Source: Microbacterium sp. SYP-A9085 (lineage in GTDB: Bacteria; Actinomycetota; Actinomycetes; Actinomycetales; Microbacteriaceae). From it: DNA of 64,000 nt. Positions within the stretch are counted from its first letter, which is position 1. The number at the start of each line of letters is the position of its first letter. Made by a program: the position numbers and the translations under genes. Shown one piece after another: positions 46,672 to 55,255 of this stretch. The notes under the pieces are model-generated. The model saw only the letters and a program-made list of their open reading frames with translations, was not told the DNA's origin and ran no database searches. The stretch is from assembly GCF_009649635.1 (NCBI RefSeq), contig NZ_WJII01000002.1:372001-436000 (forward strand). The letters are read 5' to 3'.

Positions 46672-47466
46672 TCAGCGGTTCGGGATGCGCAGGTTCGGGT
46701 TCGCGCCCAGGTAGCCGCGCGCTATGCGCTCGGCGGCCGCGGCCAGCACCGGCACCGCGTCGCGGGTGAGGGATGCCTCGTCCTGCCGCACGGTGGTCGA
46801 CGAGATCCCGAGCGCGCCCACGGCCTCGCCCTCCACCGCGATCGGCACGGCCGCGGCGACGCTGCCCGGCGTGAGCTCCTCGATCGACACGTCGTATCCC
46901 TGCCGGCGCACCCGGGCGATCCGCGAGCGCAGCCGGTCGCGGTCCGTCAGCGTCGCCGGCGTGTACCGCTCCAGGACCGCGCGGGACAGATACGTCTCGA
47001 ACGCCGGCGCCGGCAGATCCGCCAGCAGCACCTTGCCCACCGCGGTGGCGAACGCCGGCAGGCTCCCGCCGACATGGATGGATCCGGGCAGCGGGCGGTG
47101 GTCCTCGACCCGCGCCACATGGATGACGTCGGGCCCGCTGAGCACGCCGAGGCTGCACGTCTCCCCCAGCTGCGCGACGACGTCGTCCATCGCGCTGCGC
47201 GCGATCTCCGGCAGCGAGGACGCCGAGAAGTACGCGGCGCCCAGCTCCAGGATGCGCGGCGTGAGACTCCACAGCCCCTTCCGGCCGCGGACGTAGCCGA
47301 GGTGCTCGAACGTCAGCAGGATGCGGCGCACCACCGGGCGCGGCAGCTCGGCGCGCGCGGCGACCTCGCCCGCCGACAGTTCGGTGGCGCGCCGGTCGAA
47401 CACGCGCAGCACGGCGAACGCCCGCTCGATGCTCTGCACGCGGTCGCGGGATCGGTCGGCTGTCAC
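46672..47466 (-). CDS. IclR family transcriptional regulator (first)
   Basis: DNA-binding regulator of 264 residues: an N-terminal winged helix (VQSIERAFAVLRVFD, LSAGEVAARAELPRPVVRRIL) and a C-terminal effector domain (SLGVLSGPDVIHVARVED, AVGKVLLADLP, GYDVSIEEL). The GTG start is 6 nt behind a -10 box (TAGGAT), and a TCAGGTAACCTGA operator lies just upstream, so it probably controls itself and the divergent operon. Two similar sites occur before adh and before the first Liv importer. The effector is likely a pathway acid or its CoA ester. Confidence 0.9.
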   Translation of the reverse strand: MTADRSRDRVQSIERAFAVLRVFDRRATELSAGEVAARAELPRPVVRRILLTFEHLGYVRGRKGLWSLTPRILELGAAYFSASSLPEIARSAMDDVVAQLGETCSLGVLSGPDVIHVARVEDHRPLPGSIHVGGSLPAFATAVGKVLLADLPAPAFETYLSRAVLERYTPATLTDRDRLRSRIARVRRQGYDVSIEELTPGSVAAAVPIAVEGEAVGALGISSTTVRQDEASLTRDAVPVLAAAAERIARGYLGANPNLRIPNR

Positions 47467-47472
47467 GGCCTC

Positions 47473-47478
47473 ATCCTA
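47473..47478 (-). promoter_or_regulatory. -10 box TAGGAT, leaderless IclR gene
   Basis: On the minus strand TAGGAT is exactly 6 nt before the GTG at 47466. Operator site 2 covers about -38 to -50 from that start. Confidence 0.55.
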
Positions 47479-47503
47479 GGGCCGCCTGACACCCGTCCAA
47501 TTA

Positions 47504-47516
47504 TCAGGTAACCTGA
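47504..47516. promoter_or_regulatory. Predicted IclR operator, site 2 (iclR / CoA-pathway divergent promoter)
   Basis: TCAGGTAACCTGA, the best copy of the shared site, midway between the divergent IclR and MaoC genes. Confidence 0.65.
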
Positions 47517-47567
47517 GATAGAGCACTATCGCTCGCACACGACACGCATCGACGCGGAAGAGGTGAC

Positions 47568-48029
47568 ATGGCCGAGAACGCGGTATCCGCGACCATCGAG
47601 GACCTGCCCGAGCTGAAGGGACGCGCCTTCGGGCCGTCCGACTGGCGCGAAGTGACGCAGGACGAGGTGAACCTGTACGCCCAGATCTCGGGCGACGACA
47701 ATCCGATCCACGTGGACGCGGAGTTCGCCGCGAACACGCCGTTCGGCACCCGCATCGCGCACGGCCTGCTGACGCTGAGCCTCGTCGTCACGCACATGCG
47801 GCAGATCTTCCGGATCACCGGCGCCGGGATGGGCATCAACTACGGCCTGAACCGCGTCCGCTTCCCCGCGCCCGTCCCGGTCGGCTCGCGCATCCGCGTG
47901 TCCGGCGAGATCGCCGACGTCACCGACATCGGCGGCGGCTGGCAGGTCATCGTCCCGGTCACGTTCGAGGTCGAAGGCGGCGCGAAGCCCGCGTGCGTGG
48001 CCGAGCTCGTGCTGAGGTACTACCGATGA
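47568..48029 (+). CDS. MaoC-like hotdog dehydratase
   Basis: Predicted enoyl-CoA hydratase of 153 residues with a single hotdog fold. The hydratase motif is seen as YAQISGDDNPIHVD followed by FGTRIAHGLLTLSL (Asp and His of the active site). GAGGTG precedes the ATG by 3 nt. It is the first gene of a tightly packed operon and its TGA overlaps the next ATG. With the following SDR it could hydrate and oxidise an enoyl-CoA, as in beta-oxidation. The substrate chain is unknown. Confidence 0.88.
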   Translation: MAENAVSATIEDLPELKGRAFGPSDWREVTQDEVNLYAQISGDDNPIHVDAEFAANTPFGTRIAHGLLTLSLVVTHMRQIFRITGAGMGINYGLNRVRFPAPVPVGSRIRVSGEIADVTDIGGGWQVIVPVTFEVEGGAKPACVAELVLRYYR

Positions 48030-48931
48030 GCGCGCCGATCCGCCTGGACGGCAAGGTCGCGATCGTCACCGGCGCGGGCCGCAGCCTCGGCCGCGCGTAC
48101 GCCCTTGCCCTCGGCACCGCCGGCGCCGCCGTCGTCGTCAACGACATCGACGCGGAGTCCGCCGGCCAGACCGTGGACGACATCCGCGCCGCCGGCGGCC
48201 GCGCCACAGCCGTGATCGCACCCGTCGGGCCCACCCCCACCGCGGACGCGCTCGTGGCCGCCGCGGTCGACGAATTCGGCAGGCTCGACATCCTCGTCGC
48301 CAACGCGGGGGTCCTCCGCGACCGGGTGCTGTGGAAGATGAGCGACGACGACTTCGACCTCGTGATCGCCACGCACCTGCGCGGCTCGTTCACGTGCGGA
48401 CGCGCCGCCGCCACCCGGATGCGCGAGCAGGGCGACGGAGGGCGCATCATCCTGATCGGATCGCCCGCCGGCCAGTTCGGGAGCTTCGGCCAGACGAACT
48501 ACGCCACCGCGAAGGCGGGGTTGGTCGCGATGGCCCGCACGTGGTCGCTGGAGCTCGCGCGCGCCGGGATCACCGCGAACGCCGTGATCCCCACCGCGCT
48601 GTCGCCGATGACCGCCACGATCCCGAAGTACACGCAGGTGTACGAGGACTACCTCGCCGGCACGCCCATCCCCGTCACCTACCGGCGCGACAACGCGTTG
48701 GGAACGCCGGAGGATGTCGCGTCGCTCATCGTGTGGCTGGCCTCGGACGCGTCCGCCGACGTGACCGGGCAGGCCATCGGCATCGGCGGCGACCGGCTCA
48801 CGCTGTACGCGCACCCGTCGGCGCTGCGCGCGCTGAACCATGACGACGGCTGGGCGCCCGAGGACATCGACGCCGCCTGGCACGACGACCTCGCCGCGCA
48901 GGCGCAGCCGTCCGGGCCCGCCAAGGACTGA
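48026..48931 (+). CDS. SDR oxidoreductase, 17-beta-HSD4-like 3-hydroxyacyl-CoA dehydrogenase type
   Basis: NAD-dependent SDR of 301 residues. The Rossmann motif is VTGAGRSLGRAYALALG with NDID after strand 2 (acidic, so NAD is favoured), then NAGVLRDRVLWKM, catalytic Ser in LIGSPAGQFGSFGQ, and YATAKAGLVAMAR with the Y-x3-K pair. The NAGVLRDR segment is typical of peroxisomal-type multifunctional enzymes. A C-terminal extension of about 35 residues is present. The ATG overlaps the MaoC stop. It should oxidise the hydroxyacyl-CoA formed by the hydratase. Confidence 0.85.
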   Translation: MSAPIRLDGKVAIVTGAGRSLGRAYALALGTAGAAVVVNDIDAESAGQTVDDIRAAGGRATAVIAPVGPTPTADALVAAAVDEFGRLDILVANAGVLRDRVLWKMSDDDFDLVIATHLRGSFTCGRAAATRMREQGDGGRIILIGSPAGQFGSFGQTNYATAKAGLVAMARTWSLELARAGITANAVIPTALSPMTATIPKYTQVYEDYLAGTPIPVTYRRDNALGTPEDVASLIVWLASDASADVTGQAIGIGGDRLTLYAHPSALRALNHDDGWAPEDIDAAWHDDLAAQAQPSGPAKD

Positions 48932-48933
48932 CG

Positions 48934-50535
48934 ATGCGCGCGCACTACGCCGACCTCTGGCAGGCGGTGGCCCGTGCGGTCCCCGACCGGGTCGCGCTGC
49001 AGACGATCGACGGCGAGCGCTTCACGTACGAGCGCTTCGCCCGCGAGGCGGGGGCGCTTGCGGCGTCCCTGTCCGCGCGCGGCGTGCGCGCCGGTCAGAC
49101 CGTGGCGATCCTGCTGTACAACCGGCCCGAGTTCCTGATCACGTTCTTCGCGTGCCTGGCCGCCGGCGTCATCCCGGTGCCGCTGAACTACCGATTCCGC
49201 GCGGGCGAGGTCACGGCGCTGCTGGACGACTCCGCCGCGGCGGTGCTGATCTACCCGACGTCGCTGGCGGCGGTGGCAGGGGATGCCGTCGCCGCGGCGG
49301 ATCACGCCGTGGACCTCATCGCGGTCGCCGACGACGACACCGCCGAGGCTCCGGGCCTGCCCTGGGCCGAGGCCGTCACCGGCACCGCCGCGTTGCCGCA
49401 GGCCGCCCCCGACGACACCGAGTTCTGGATCTACACCGGGGGCACCACCGGGCGGCCCAAGGCGGTGCGCTGGGACGAGCAGGACATGTTCGAGGCGCAG
49501 ATGGTCGCCACGTACTCGCTGTCGGACCGCCCGTGGCCGCACACCCTTGAGGAGGCCGTCGGGATAGCGAGCGACCCGCGCCACCCGCGCATGGTGAACC
49601 TGCCGCTGGCCCCGTTCATGCACGGAACGGCGCTGACGACGTCGATGAACACTCTCACCGTCGGCGGGACCGTGCTGATCACGTGCTCGCCGCGGCTGGA
49701 TGCCGAAGCCGCGGTCCGGTTCGCGAACACCGAGGGCGCCACCCGCATCATCGTCGCGGGCGACGCGGTCACCATCCCGCTCGTCGAGGCCGCCGAGCAC
49801 CTGGGCGTCCGCCTTCCCACGGTGACGTCGGTGATGAGCTCGGGGATGCGGTTCAGCCCGGACAGCAAGCGGCGGCTGCACGAGCTCGGCGAGATCACGA
49901 TCCACGACCTGCTGGCCTCCACCGAGGGCGGCGGGTTCGCCGTCACCACCACGAGCGGCGTCGCCGACCTGCCCGGCCGTCCGAAGCTGTTCCCGTCCGC
50001 CGTCGTCCTCGACGAGCAGCAGCGCGAGGTGCAGGACCGGCCCGGCGCGCTGGGCGTCCTCGCGCAGCGCGGCGCGCTCCCGCTGGGCTACCACGGCGAC
50101 CCCGCCAAGACGGCGGCCACGTTCCCCGTGATCGGCGGGGTGCGCCACGTCGTCCCCGGCGACTGGGTGCGCGTGGAGGACGACCGGCACATCGAGTTCC
50201 TCGGCCGCGGCAGCGGCGTCATCAACTCCGGCGGCGAGAAGATCTATCCGCTCGAGGTGGAGGAGGCCCTCCTCACGCACCCCGCCGTCGCCGACGCCGT
50301 CGTCCTCGGCGTCCCCGACCCGCGCTTCGGCGAACTCGTGACCGCCGTCGTGGAGCCCGCCGCCGACGTCACCGCCGAGGAGCTGCTCACGCACGTGGAC
50401 GGCATCCTCGCCGGCTACAAGCGCCCCCGGCACATCCTCTTCCGCACCTCGATGGACCGCACCCCCACTGGCAAGGTCGACATCGGCCGGATGCGCGACG
50501 AGGTCGTCCACGACCGCGACAAGGAGCACCAATGA
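48934..50535 (+). CDS. Acyl-CoA synthetase (ANL family)
   Basis: AMP-forming CoA ligase of 533 residues that probably activates the imported acid for the operon's degradation route. Motifs: WIYTGGTTGRPKAVRWDE (P-loop), FLGRGSGVINSGGEKIYPLEVEE region, and the C-terminal RTPTGKVDIGRM with the catalytic Lys. The start is the ATG 2 nt after the SDR stop. It is unlike the ligase at 30650 and closer in style to steroid or long-chain acid ligases, but no substrate can be assigned. Confidence 0.88.
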   Translation: MRAHYADLWQAVARAVPDRVALQTIDGERFTYERFAREAGALAASLSARGVRAGQTVAILLYNRPEFLITFFACLAAGVIPVPLNYRFRAGEVTALLDDSAAAVLIYPTSLAAVAGDAVAAADHAVDLIAVADDDTAEAPGLPWAEAVTGTAALPQAAPDDTEFWIYTGGTTGRPKAVRWDEQDMFEAQMVATYSLSDRPWPHTLEEAVGIASDPRHPRMVNLPLAPFMHGTALTTSMNTLTVGGTVLITCSPRLDAEAAVRFANTEGATRIIVAGDAVTIPLVEAAEHLGVRLPTVTSVMSSGMRFSPDSKRRLHELGEITIHDLLASTEGGGFAVTTTSGVADLPGRPKLFPSAVVLDEQQREVQDRPGALGVLAQRGALPLGYHGDPAKTAATFPVIGGVRHVVPGDWVRVEDDRHIEFLGRGSGVINSGGEKIYPLEVEEALLTHPAVADAVVLGVPDPRFGELVTAVVEPAADVTAEELLTHVDGILAGYKRPRHILFRTSMDRTPTGKVDIGRMRDEVVHDRDKEHQ

Positions 50536-51401
50536 GCGCCCTCGAGAACATCCGCGCCATCGACACGCACGTCCACATCCAGGTCGACGACAGCGGCCAC
50601 TACGGCGCGTCCGACGAGCAGCGCGAGGCGATGAGCCGCTACTTCGGCAGCGGGGAACCCGCCCGCTCCGTCGACGAGACGGCGGCGTACTACCGTGAGC
50701 GCGCGATGATGGCGGTCGTGTTCACCGTGGACGCCACCACGAACTCCGGACACGCGCCCAACAGCATCGACGACATCGTCGCCGGCGCCGCCCGCAACCC
50801 GGACACGCTCATCGCGTACGGGTCGGTGGACCCGCTGCAGGGTGCGGCCGCCCTGGACGAGCTGCGGCGTCAGATGGCGCTGGGCGTGCGCGGCTTCAAG
50901 TTCCACCCCACCGTGCAGGGCTTCGACCCGTCCGATCCCACGCACGACCCGATCTTCGCCGCGATCGAGGAGGCCGGGCTGCCGATCGTCGTGCACACCG
51001 GGCAGACCGGCGTGGGCGCGGGCATGCCCGGCGGCCTCGGCCTGCGGCTGGGACTGTCCAACCCGATGCTCCTGGACGAGGTCGCCGCGCGGCATCCGCA
51101 GCTGCAGATAGTGATGGCGCACCCCAGCGTGCCCTGGCAGGACGAGGCCATCTCGATCGCCACGCACAAGGCCAACGTGTGGATCGACCTGTCCGGCTGG
51201 TCGCCGAAGTACTTCAGCCCGGCCCTCGTGCGCGCCACCCGCACCTACCTCAAGCACAAGATGCTGTTCGGCTCGGACTTCCCCGCCCTCACCCCCGACC
51301 GCTGGCTGCGCGATTTCGCCGGCCTCGAGCTTCCCGACGAGGTCGTCCAGCTCGTCCTGAAGGACAACGCGGTGCGCCTGCTCGGCCTGGACGGGTCATG
51401 A
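50532..51401 (+). CDS. Amidohydrolase family 2 protein
   Basis: Metal-dependent TIM-barrel hydrolase or decarboxylase of 289 residues. DTHVHIQ near the N-terminus, GFKFHPTVQGFDP, PIVVHTGQTG, VMAHPSVPW and LFGSDFPALTPDRW are the metal and active-site segments of the group that includes ACMSD-like decarboxylases and 2-pyrone-4,6-dicarboxylate hydrolase. The ATG overlaps the ligase stop. In this operon it could hydrolyse a ring or decarboxylate an intermediate; which one is unknown. Confidence 0.85.
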   Translation: MSALENIRAIDTHVHIQVDDSGHYGASDEQREAMSRYFGSGEPARSVDETAAYYRERAMMAVVFTVDATTNSGHAPNSIDDIVAGAARNPDTLIAYGSVDPLQGAAALDELRRQMALGVRGFKFHPTVQGFDPSDPTHDPIFAAIEEAGLPIVVHTGQTGVGAGMPGGLGLRLGLSNPMLLDEVAARHPQLQIVMAHPSVPWQDEAISIATHKANVWIDLSGWSPKYFSPALVRATRTYLKHKMLFGSDFPALTPDRWLRDFAGLELPDEVVQLVLKDNAVRLLGLDGS

Positions 51402-52576
51402 CCGCCGCCGCGCTCGACTACCCCGGCGACCTGCTCGGCTTCGCCGACGACCTCACCGACGCCGAGCGCGACAAGCTCGCGCTGCTGCGCGCGTACCTCG
51501 ACGAGCACGTGCGGCCCGTGCTCGTGGACCGGTGGGAGCGCGGCGAGAACCTCGCCGACTTCCGCGCGCCGCTGGCCGCACTGCACCTGCTGGACGACCC
51601 GGACCTGCTCGACGGGAACGGCGCGCTGCGCCCCCTGTACCGCGGCTACGTCACGCTCGAGCTGTGCCGCCTCGACCTCGCGATGTCGATCACCTACGGC
51701 GGACAGGTCGGCATGTTCCGCACGCTCGTGCACGCCGGCGGCAGCCCCGAGCAGATCGCCGCGTGGGACCCCGGCATCCTGGACTTCTCGTTCACCGGAT
51801 GTTTCGCGCTGTCCGAGCCCGACCACGGATCGGACGTCGCCGGCGGCCTGGAGACCACCGCGCGCCGCGACGGCGCCGACTGGGTGATCGACGGCGCCAA
51901 GCGCTGGATCGGCAACGCCACGATCTCCGACAACATCGTCGTGGTCGCCCGCGAGGACGGCAGCGAGCGCGTGCTCGCGTTCGTCGTGCCCGCCGACGCC
52001 CCCGGGTTGCACCGCGAGGTCATCGCGCACAAGGGCGCCGCGCGCCTCGTGCACAACGCCGACATCACGCTGCAGGGGGTACGCGTCGGCGAGGACCGGC
52101 GCCTGCCGCGCATCGAGTCGTTCCGCGACATCAACCGCGCGTTCCGCGAGCTGCGCGCGACGATAGTGTGGGCAGCCGCCGGCATGCAGCTGGGCGCCTA
52201 CCGCGCGGCCGCGGACTATGCCCAGGAGCGCCGGCAGTTCGGCCGGCCGATCGCGGGGTTCCAGCTGATCCAGGACAAGCTCGTGCGGATCACCGCGAAC
52301 ATCGCGCAGACCCTGGCGCTCGCGGTCCGCACGACCACCCATCCGCTCCAGGACGACGTCACGCCGAGCCTGCTGAAGCTCATCGCCGCCGACCGGCTGC
52401 GGGAGTCGGCGGCCCTGGCCCGCGAGATCATGGGCGGCAACGGCATCCTCCTCACCGGCGACGCCATGCGCTTCTTCGCCGACGCCGAGGCCATGTACAC
52501 GTTCGAGGGCACCCGGGAGATGAACACGCTCATCGTGGGCCGTGCGCTGACCGGGCTGGGCGCCTTCACCCGCTGA
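51398..52576 (+). CDS. Acyl-CoA dehydrogenase
   Basis: FAD enzyme of 392 residues that forms an alpha,beta-double bond in an acyl-CoA. The substrate-binding region FALSEPDHGSDVAGG, IDGAKRWIGNATISDNIVVVAR, the ERRQFGRPIAGFQLIQDKL segment, GGNGILLTGDAMRFF and the catalytic Glu in YTFEGTREMN are all present; the sequence style is close to glutaryl-CoA dehydrogenases. The ATG overlaps the amidohydrolase stop. It supplies the substrate for the MaoC hydratase in the same operon. The electron acceptor is presumably ETF. Confidence 0.9.
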   Translation: MTAAALDYPGDLLGFADDLTDAERDKLALLRAYLDEHVRPVLVDRWERGENLADFRAPLAALHLLDDPDLLDGNGALRPLYRGYVTLELCRLDLAMSITYGGQVGMFRTLVHAGGSPEQIAAWDPGILDFSFTGCFALSEPDHGSDVAGGLETTARRDGADWVIDGAKRWIGNATISDNIVVVAREDGSERVLAFVVPADAPGLHREVIAHKGAARLVHNADITLQGVRVGEDRRLPRIESFRDINRAFRELRATIVWAAAGMQLGAYRAAADYAQERRQFGRPIAGFQLIQDKLVRITANIAQTLALAVRTTTHPLQDDVTPSLLKLIAADRLRESAALAREIMGGNGILLTGDAMRFFADAEAMYTFEGTREMNTLIVGRALTGLGAFTR

Positions 52577-52640
52577 CCGGCGCCCTCCGCCGCGCAGGGA
52601 CTCCGTCCAGTCTCAGGCAGACTGGCACTTGATTTGATTC

Positions 52641-52653
52641 TCAGGTTGCCTGA
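52641..52653. promoter_or_regulatory. Predicted IclR operator, site 3 (first Liv importer)
   Basis: TCAGGTTGCCTGA, a palindrome with the same TCAGG/CCTGA arms as sites 1 and 2. It lies 30 nt upstream of the chosen ATG of the first importer gene. Confidence 0.6.
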
Positions 52654-52683
52654 TACTAGGGGAACCTGCTGCGGAAGCAGCGG

Positions 52684-53517
52684 ATGCCGAAGGTCGATCT
52701 CACCGCCGAGAGGACACGTCCATTGCTTGACGACGACGCGCCCGGTCGCTCCGCGACCACGGCGCCCGAGCGCGGGCTCGCGCTCCAGATCGCCGGACTC
52801 AGCGTGCGGTACGGCCGCTCGATCACGGCCGTGCGCGACGCGAGCCTGACCGTTGCCGCCGGCGAGGTCGTCACGCTGATGGGCCTGAACGGGGCCGGAA
52901 AGTCCTCGCTCGCGCGTGCCGTGACCGGGCTGCTGCCCGCGCAGGGCGGCTCCATCACGGCCGGACGCATCCACAGCTTCGGCACCGACGTCACCCGCCG
53001 CTCCCCGCGCAGCGTCGTCCGCCACGGCGTGGCGCAGACGCTCGAGGGCCGCCGCATCTTCGGCGCGATGACGGTCGCGGAGAACCTGGAGATGGGCGGC
53101 GTCACCGTGCGCGGCGCCCAGCTGCGGGAGAACCGCGACCGCATGCTCACCCTGTTCCCGCGGCTGGCCGAGCGCCGCGACCAGGCCGCGGGGCTCCTCT
53201 CCGGCGGCGAGCAGCAGATGCTGGCCGTCGCCCGCGCACTGATGTCCTCGCCGCGGCTGCTGGTCCTCGACGAGCCCACCCTGGGCCTGTCCCCGAAGCT
53301 CGTGACGTTCGTGGGCGACACCATCCGCGCGATCGGCGCCACCGGCACGAGCGTGCTGCTGATCGAGCAGAACGCGACGATGGCGCTGGCGGTCTCCGAC
53401 CGCGGCTACGTCATCGAGCATGGCCGCATCGTGCACACCGACACCGCCGCGAACCTCCGCGCCGACGAGGGCCTGCAGCGCCTGCTGCTGGGGCTGGGGA
53501 CGGAGGATGCCGCATGA
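52684..53517 (+). CDS. Liv-type ABC importer ATP-binding protein (LivF-like)
   Basis: ATPase of 277 residues for a branched-chain-amino-acid-type importer. Walker A is GLNGAGKSS (about 67-75), the signature is LLSGGEQQML and Walker B LLVLDEPTLGLSP. The N-terminus is about 35 residues longer than usual and has no clear ribosome site, so the real start may be later (a TTG near 52724 has GAGAGGA before it). It is first in an F-G-H-M-K operon with ATGA overlaps. The context suggests the importer feeds the CoA pathway upstream, not amino acids. Confidence 0.87.
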   Translation: MPKVDLTAERTRPLLDDDAPGRSATTAPERGLALQIAGLSVRYGRSITAVRDASLTVAAGEVVTLMGLNGAGKSSLARAVTGLLPAQGGSITAGRIHSFGTDVTRRSPRSVVRHGVAQTLEGRRIFGAMTVAENLEMGGVTVRGAQLRENRDRMLTLFPRLAERRDQAAGLLSGGEQQMLAVARALMSSPRLLVLDEPTLGLSPKLVTFVGDTIRAIGATGTSVLLIEQNATMALAVSDRGYVIEHGRIVHTDTAANLRADEGLQRLLLGLGTEDAA

Positions 53518-54374
53518 GCACGGATCCCCGCCCGCTGCTGCAGGTCCAGGATGTCGAGCTCACGATCGGCGGGCTGCACATCCTGCGCGGGGTCACGTTC
53601 GACGTCCATCCCGGTGAGTTCTTCACCGTGATCGGGCCCAACGGCGCCGGCAAGACGTCGCTGCTGAACGTCATCAGCCGCATCTACCGGCCCACCGGAG
53701 GCGACGTCCGCTTCGACGGCGCCTCCCTGCTGGACGCGAAGCGGTCGGCGCTGGCGGGCCTGGGCATCGCCCGCACGTTCCAGAACCTCGCCCTGTTCGA
53801 GCAGATGGATGTCATGGACAACGTCGTGCTCGGTCGCCACCGGCTGATGCGCTCCGGCGTGCTCACCGGCGCCGCCTGGTTCGGCCGCGCCCGGCGCGAG
53901 GAGGCCGTCGCGCGGCGCGCATGCGAGCCGCTCATCGACCTGATGGGGCTCGGCGACTATCTGCGCCGCCCCATCCGCGACCTCCCCTACGGCATCAAGA
54001 AGCGCATCGAGCTGGCCCGCGCTCTCGCCGTCGAGCCGCGCCTGCTGATGCTCGACGAGCCGGCCGCGGGCATGAACGAGGAGGAGACCGACGAGCTGGC
54101 CGAGTGGATCCTCGTCGCCAAGCGCGAACTCGGGCTCACCGTCGTCATGATCGAGCACGACATGGGCCTGGTGACCCGCCTGGGCGACCGCGCGCTCGTC
54201 CTCGACTTCGGCACCACCATCACGATCGAGCCGCCGCGCGCGGCGATCGCCGACCCCCGCGTGATCTCCGCGTACCTCGGCGGCGAGGACGCCGAGGCCG
54301 GCGATGCGACCGTCACCGGGAACATCGGCCTCGCCCTGCCGCGGGCCGCCACCAGGAAGGGAGCCGCACGATGA
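53514..54374 (+). CDS. Liv-type ABC importer ATP-binding protein (LivG-like)
   Basis: Second ATPase of the importer, 286 residues. Walker A is GPNGAGKTS (about 41-49), and LMLDEPAAGMNEEE is the LivG-type Walker B with its typical AAGMN. The signature stretch reads IRDLPYGIKKRIELARALA, also typical of LivG. The C-terminus has an extra tail of about 30 residues. The ATG overlaps the preceding stop (ATGA). Works as a heterodimer with the LivF-like subunit. Confidence 0.92.
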   Translation: MSTDPRPLLQVQDVELTIGGLHILRGVTFDVHPGEFFTVIGPNGAGKTSLLNVISRIYRPTGGDVRFDGASLLDAKRSALAGLGIARTFQNLALFEQMDVMDNVVLGRHRLMRSGVLTGAAWFGRARREEAVARRACEPLIDLMGLGDYLRRPIRDLPYGIKKRIELARALAVEPRLLMLDEPAAGMNEEETDELAEWILVAKRELGLTVVMIEHDMGLVTRLGDRALVLDFGTTITIEPPRAAIADPRVISAYLGGEDAEAGDATVTGNIGLALPRAATRKGAAR

Positions 54375-55255
54375 CCGACATCCTGCAGACCCTCGTCTCC
54401 GGTGTCGCGCTGGGATGCTTGTACGCCGTGCTGTCCCTCGGGTTCGTCGTGGTCGCGCGCGCGTCCGGCATCCTGAACCTCGCCCAGGGCAGCTTCGTGG
54501 TGATGGGCGCGTACCTCTCCTATGCGCTGATCCACCAGGCCCGCCTGCCGTTCTGGGTGGGGGTCGTGACAGCGATGGCGATAGTGGCGGTGTTCGCCGT
54601 CGCGCTCGAGGCGCTCGTGGTCCACCGCGTCACCGACCACTTCGTCGCCCTGCTCGTGACGTTCGGTGTGACGATAGCCATCGGCCCGCTGATCACCGCC
54701 ATCTGGCCCGGCGACTCGCTCAACCTCGGCGACCCGTGGGCGCTGAACGTGATCCGCGTCGCCGGCATCGGCATCACCGCCCGCGACGCGACCCTCATCC
54801 CGATCACCGCGCTGCTGCTGGCCGCGTTCTTCGTGTTCTTCCGGTTCACCCGGATCGGGCTGAGCCTGCGTGCCACGGCGATCGACAGCGAGGCCGCGCA
54901 GGCGCAGGGCGTGAGCACCCGCTTCGTCTACGGCATCTCCTGGGGCATCGCCGGAGCCCTGGGCGCGTTCGGCGGCGTCGTGCTGTCCACGACCGTGGGC
55001 GGCGGCGTGCGGCCCGGCCTCGAGGTCTACGCGTTCCTGGCCCTGCCGGTCATCATCCTCGGCGGGCTGGAGTCGCCGCTGGGCGCCGTGGTGGGCGGGC
55101 TGATCATCGGCGTGGTCCAGCAGTTCACGGTCTCTCTGGTCCCGGAGAACTGGGGGTCGGGGTTCTCCGACGTCGTGCCGTACCTCGTGATGCTCGCGAT
55201 CCTGCTCATCCGGCCCGCAGGCCTGTTCGGCACAGAGGAGATACGACGCGCATGA
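54371..55255 (+). CDS. Liv-type ABC importer permease (LivH-like)
   Basis: Inner-membrane permease of 294 residues with about eight hydrophobic segments. The LivH start GVALGCLYAVLSLGFVVVAR, the NLAQGSFVVMGAYLSY segment and a C-terminal LAILLIRPAGLFGTEE are diagnostic. The loop EAAQAQGVSTR is the ATPase contact region. The ATG overlaps the stop of the LivG-like gene, and its own stop overlaps the next start. An open extension upstream to 53921 is a shadow over the ATPase gene. Confidence 0.92.
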   Translation: MTDILQTLVSGVALGCLYAVLSLGFVVVARASGILNLAQGSFVVMGAYLSYALIHQARLPFWVGVVTAMAIVAVFAVALEALVVHRVTDHFVALLVTFGVTIAIGPLITAIWPGDSLNLGDPWALNVIRVAGIGITARDATLIPITALLLAAFFVFFRFTRIGLSLRATAIDSEAAQAQGVSTRFVYGISWGIAGALGAFGGVVLSTTVGGGVRPGLEVYAFLALPVIILGGLESPLGAVVGGLIIGVVQQFTVSLVPENWGSGFSDVVPYLVMLAILLIRPAGLFGTEEIRRA

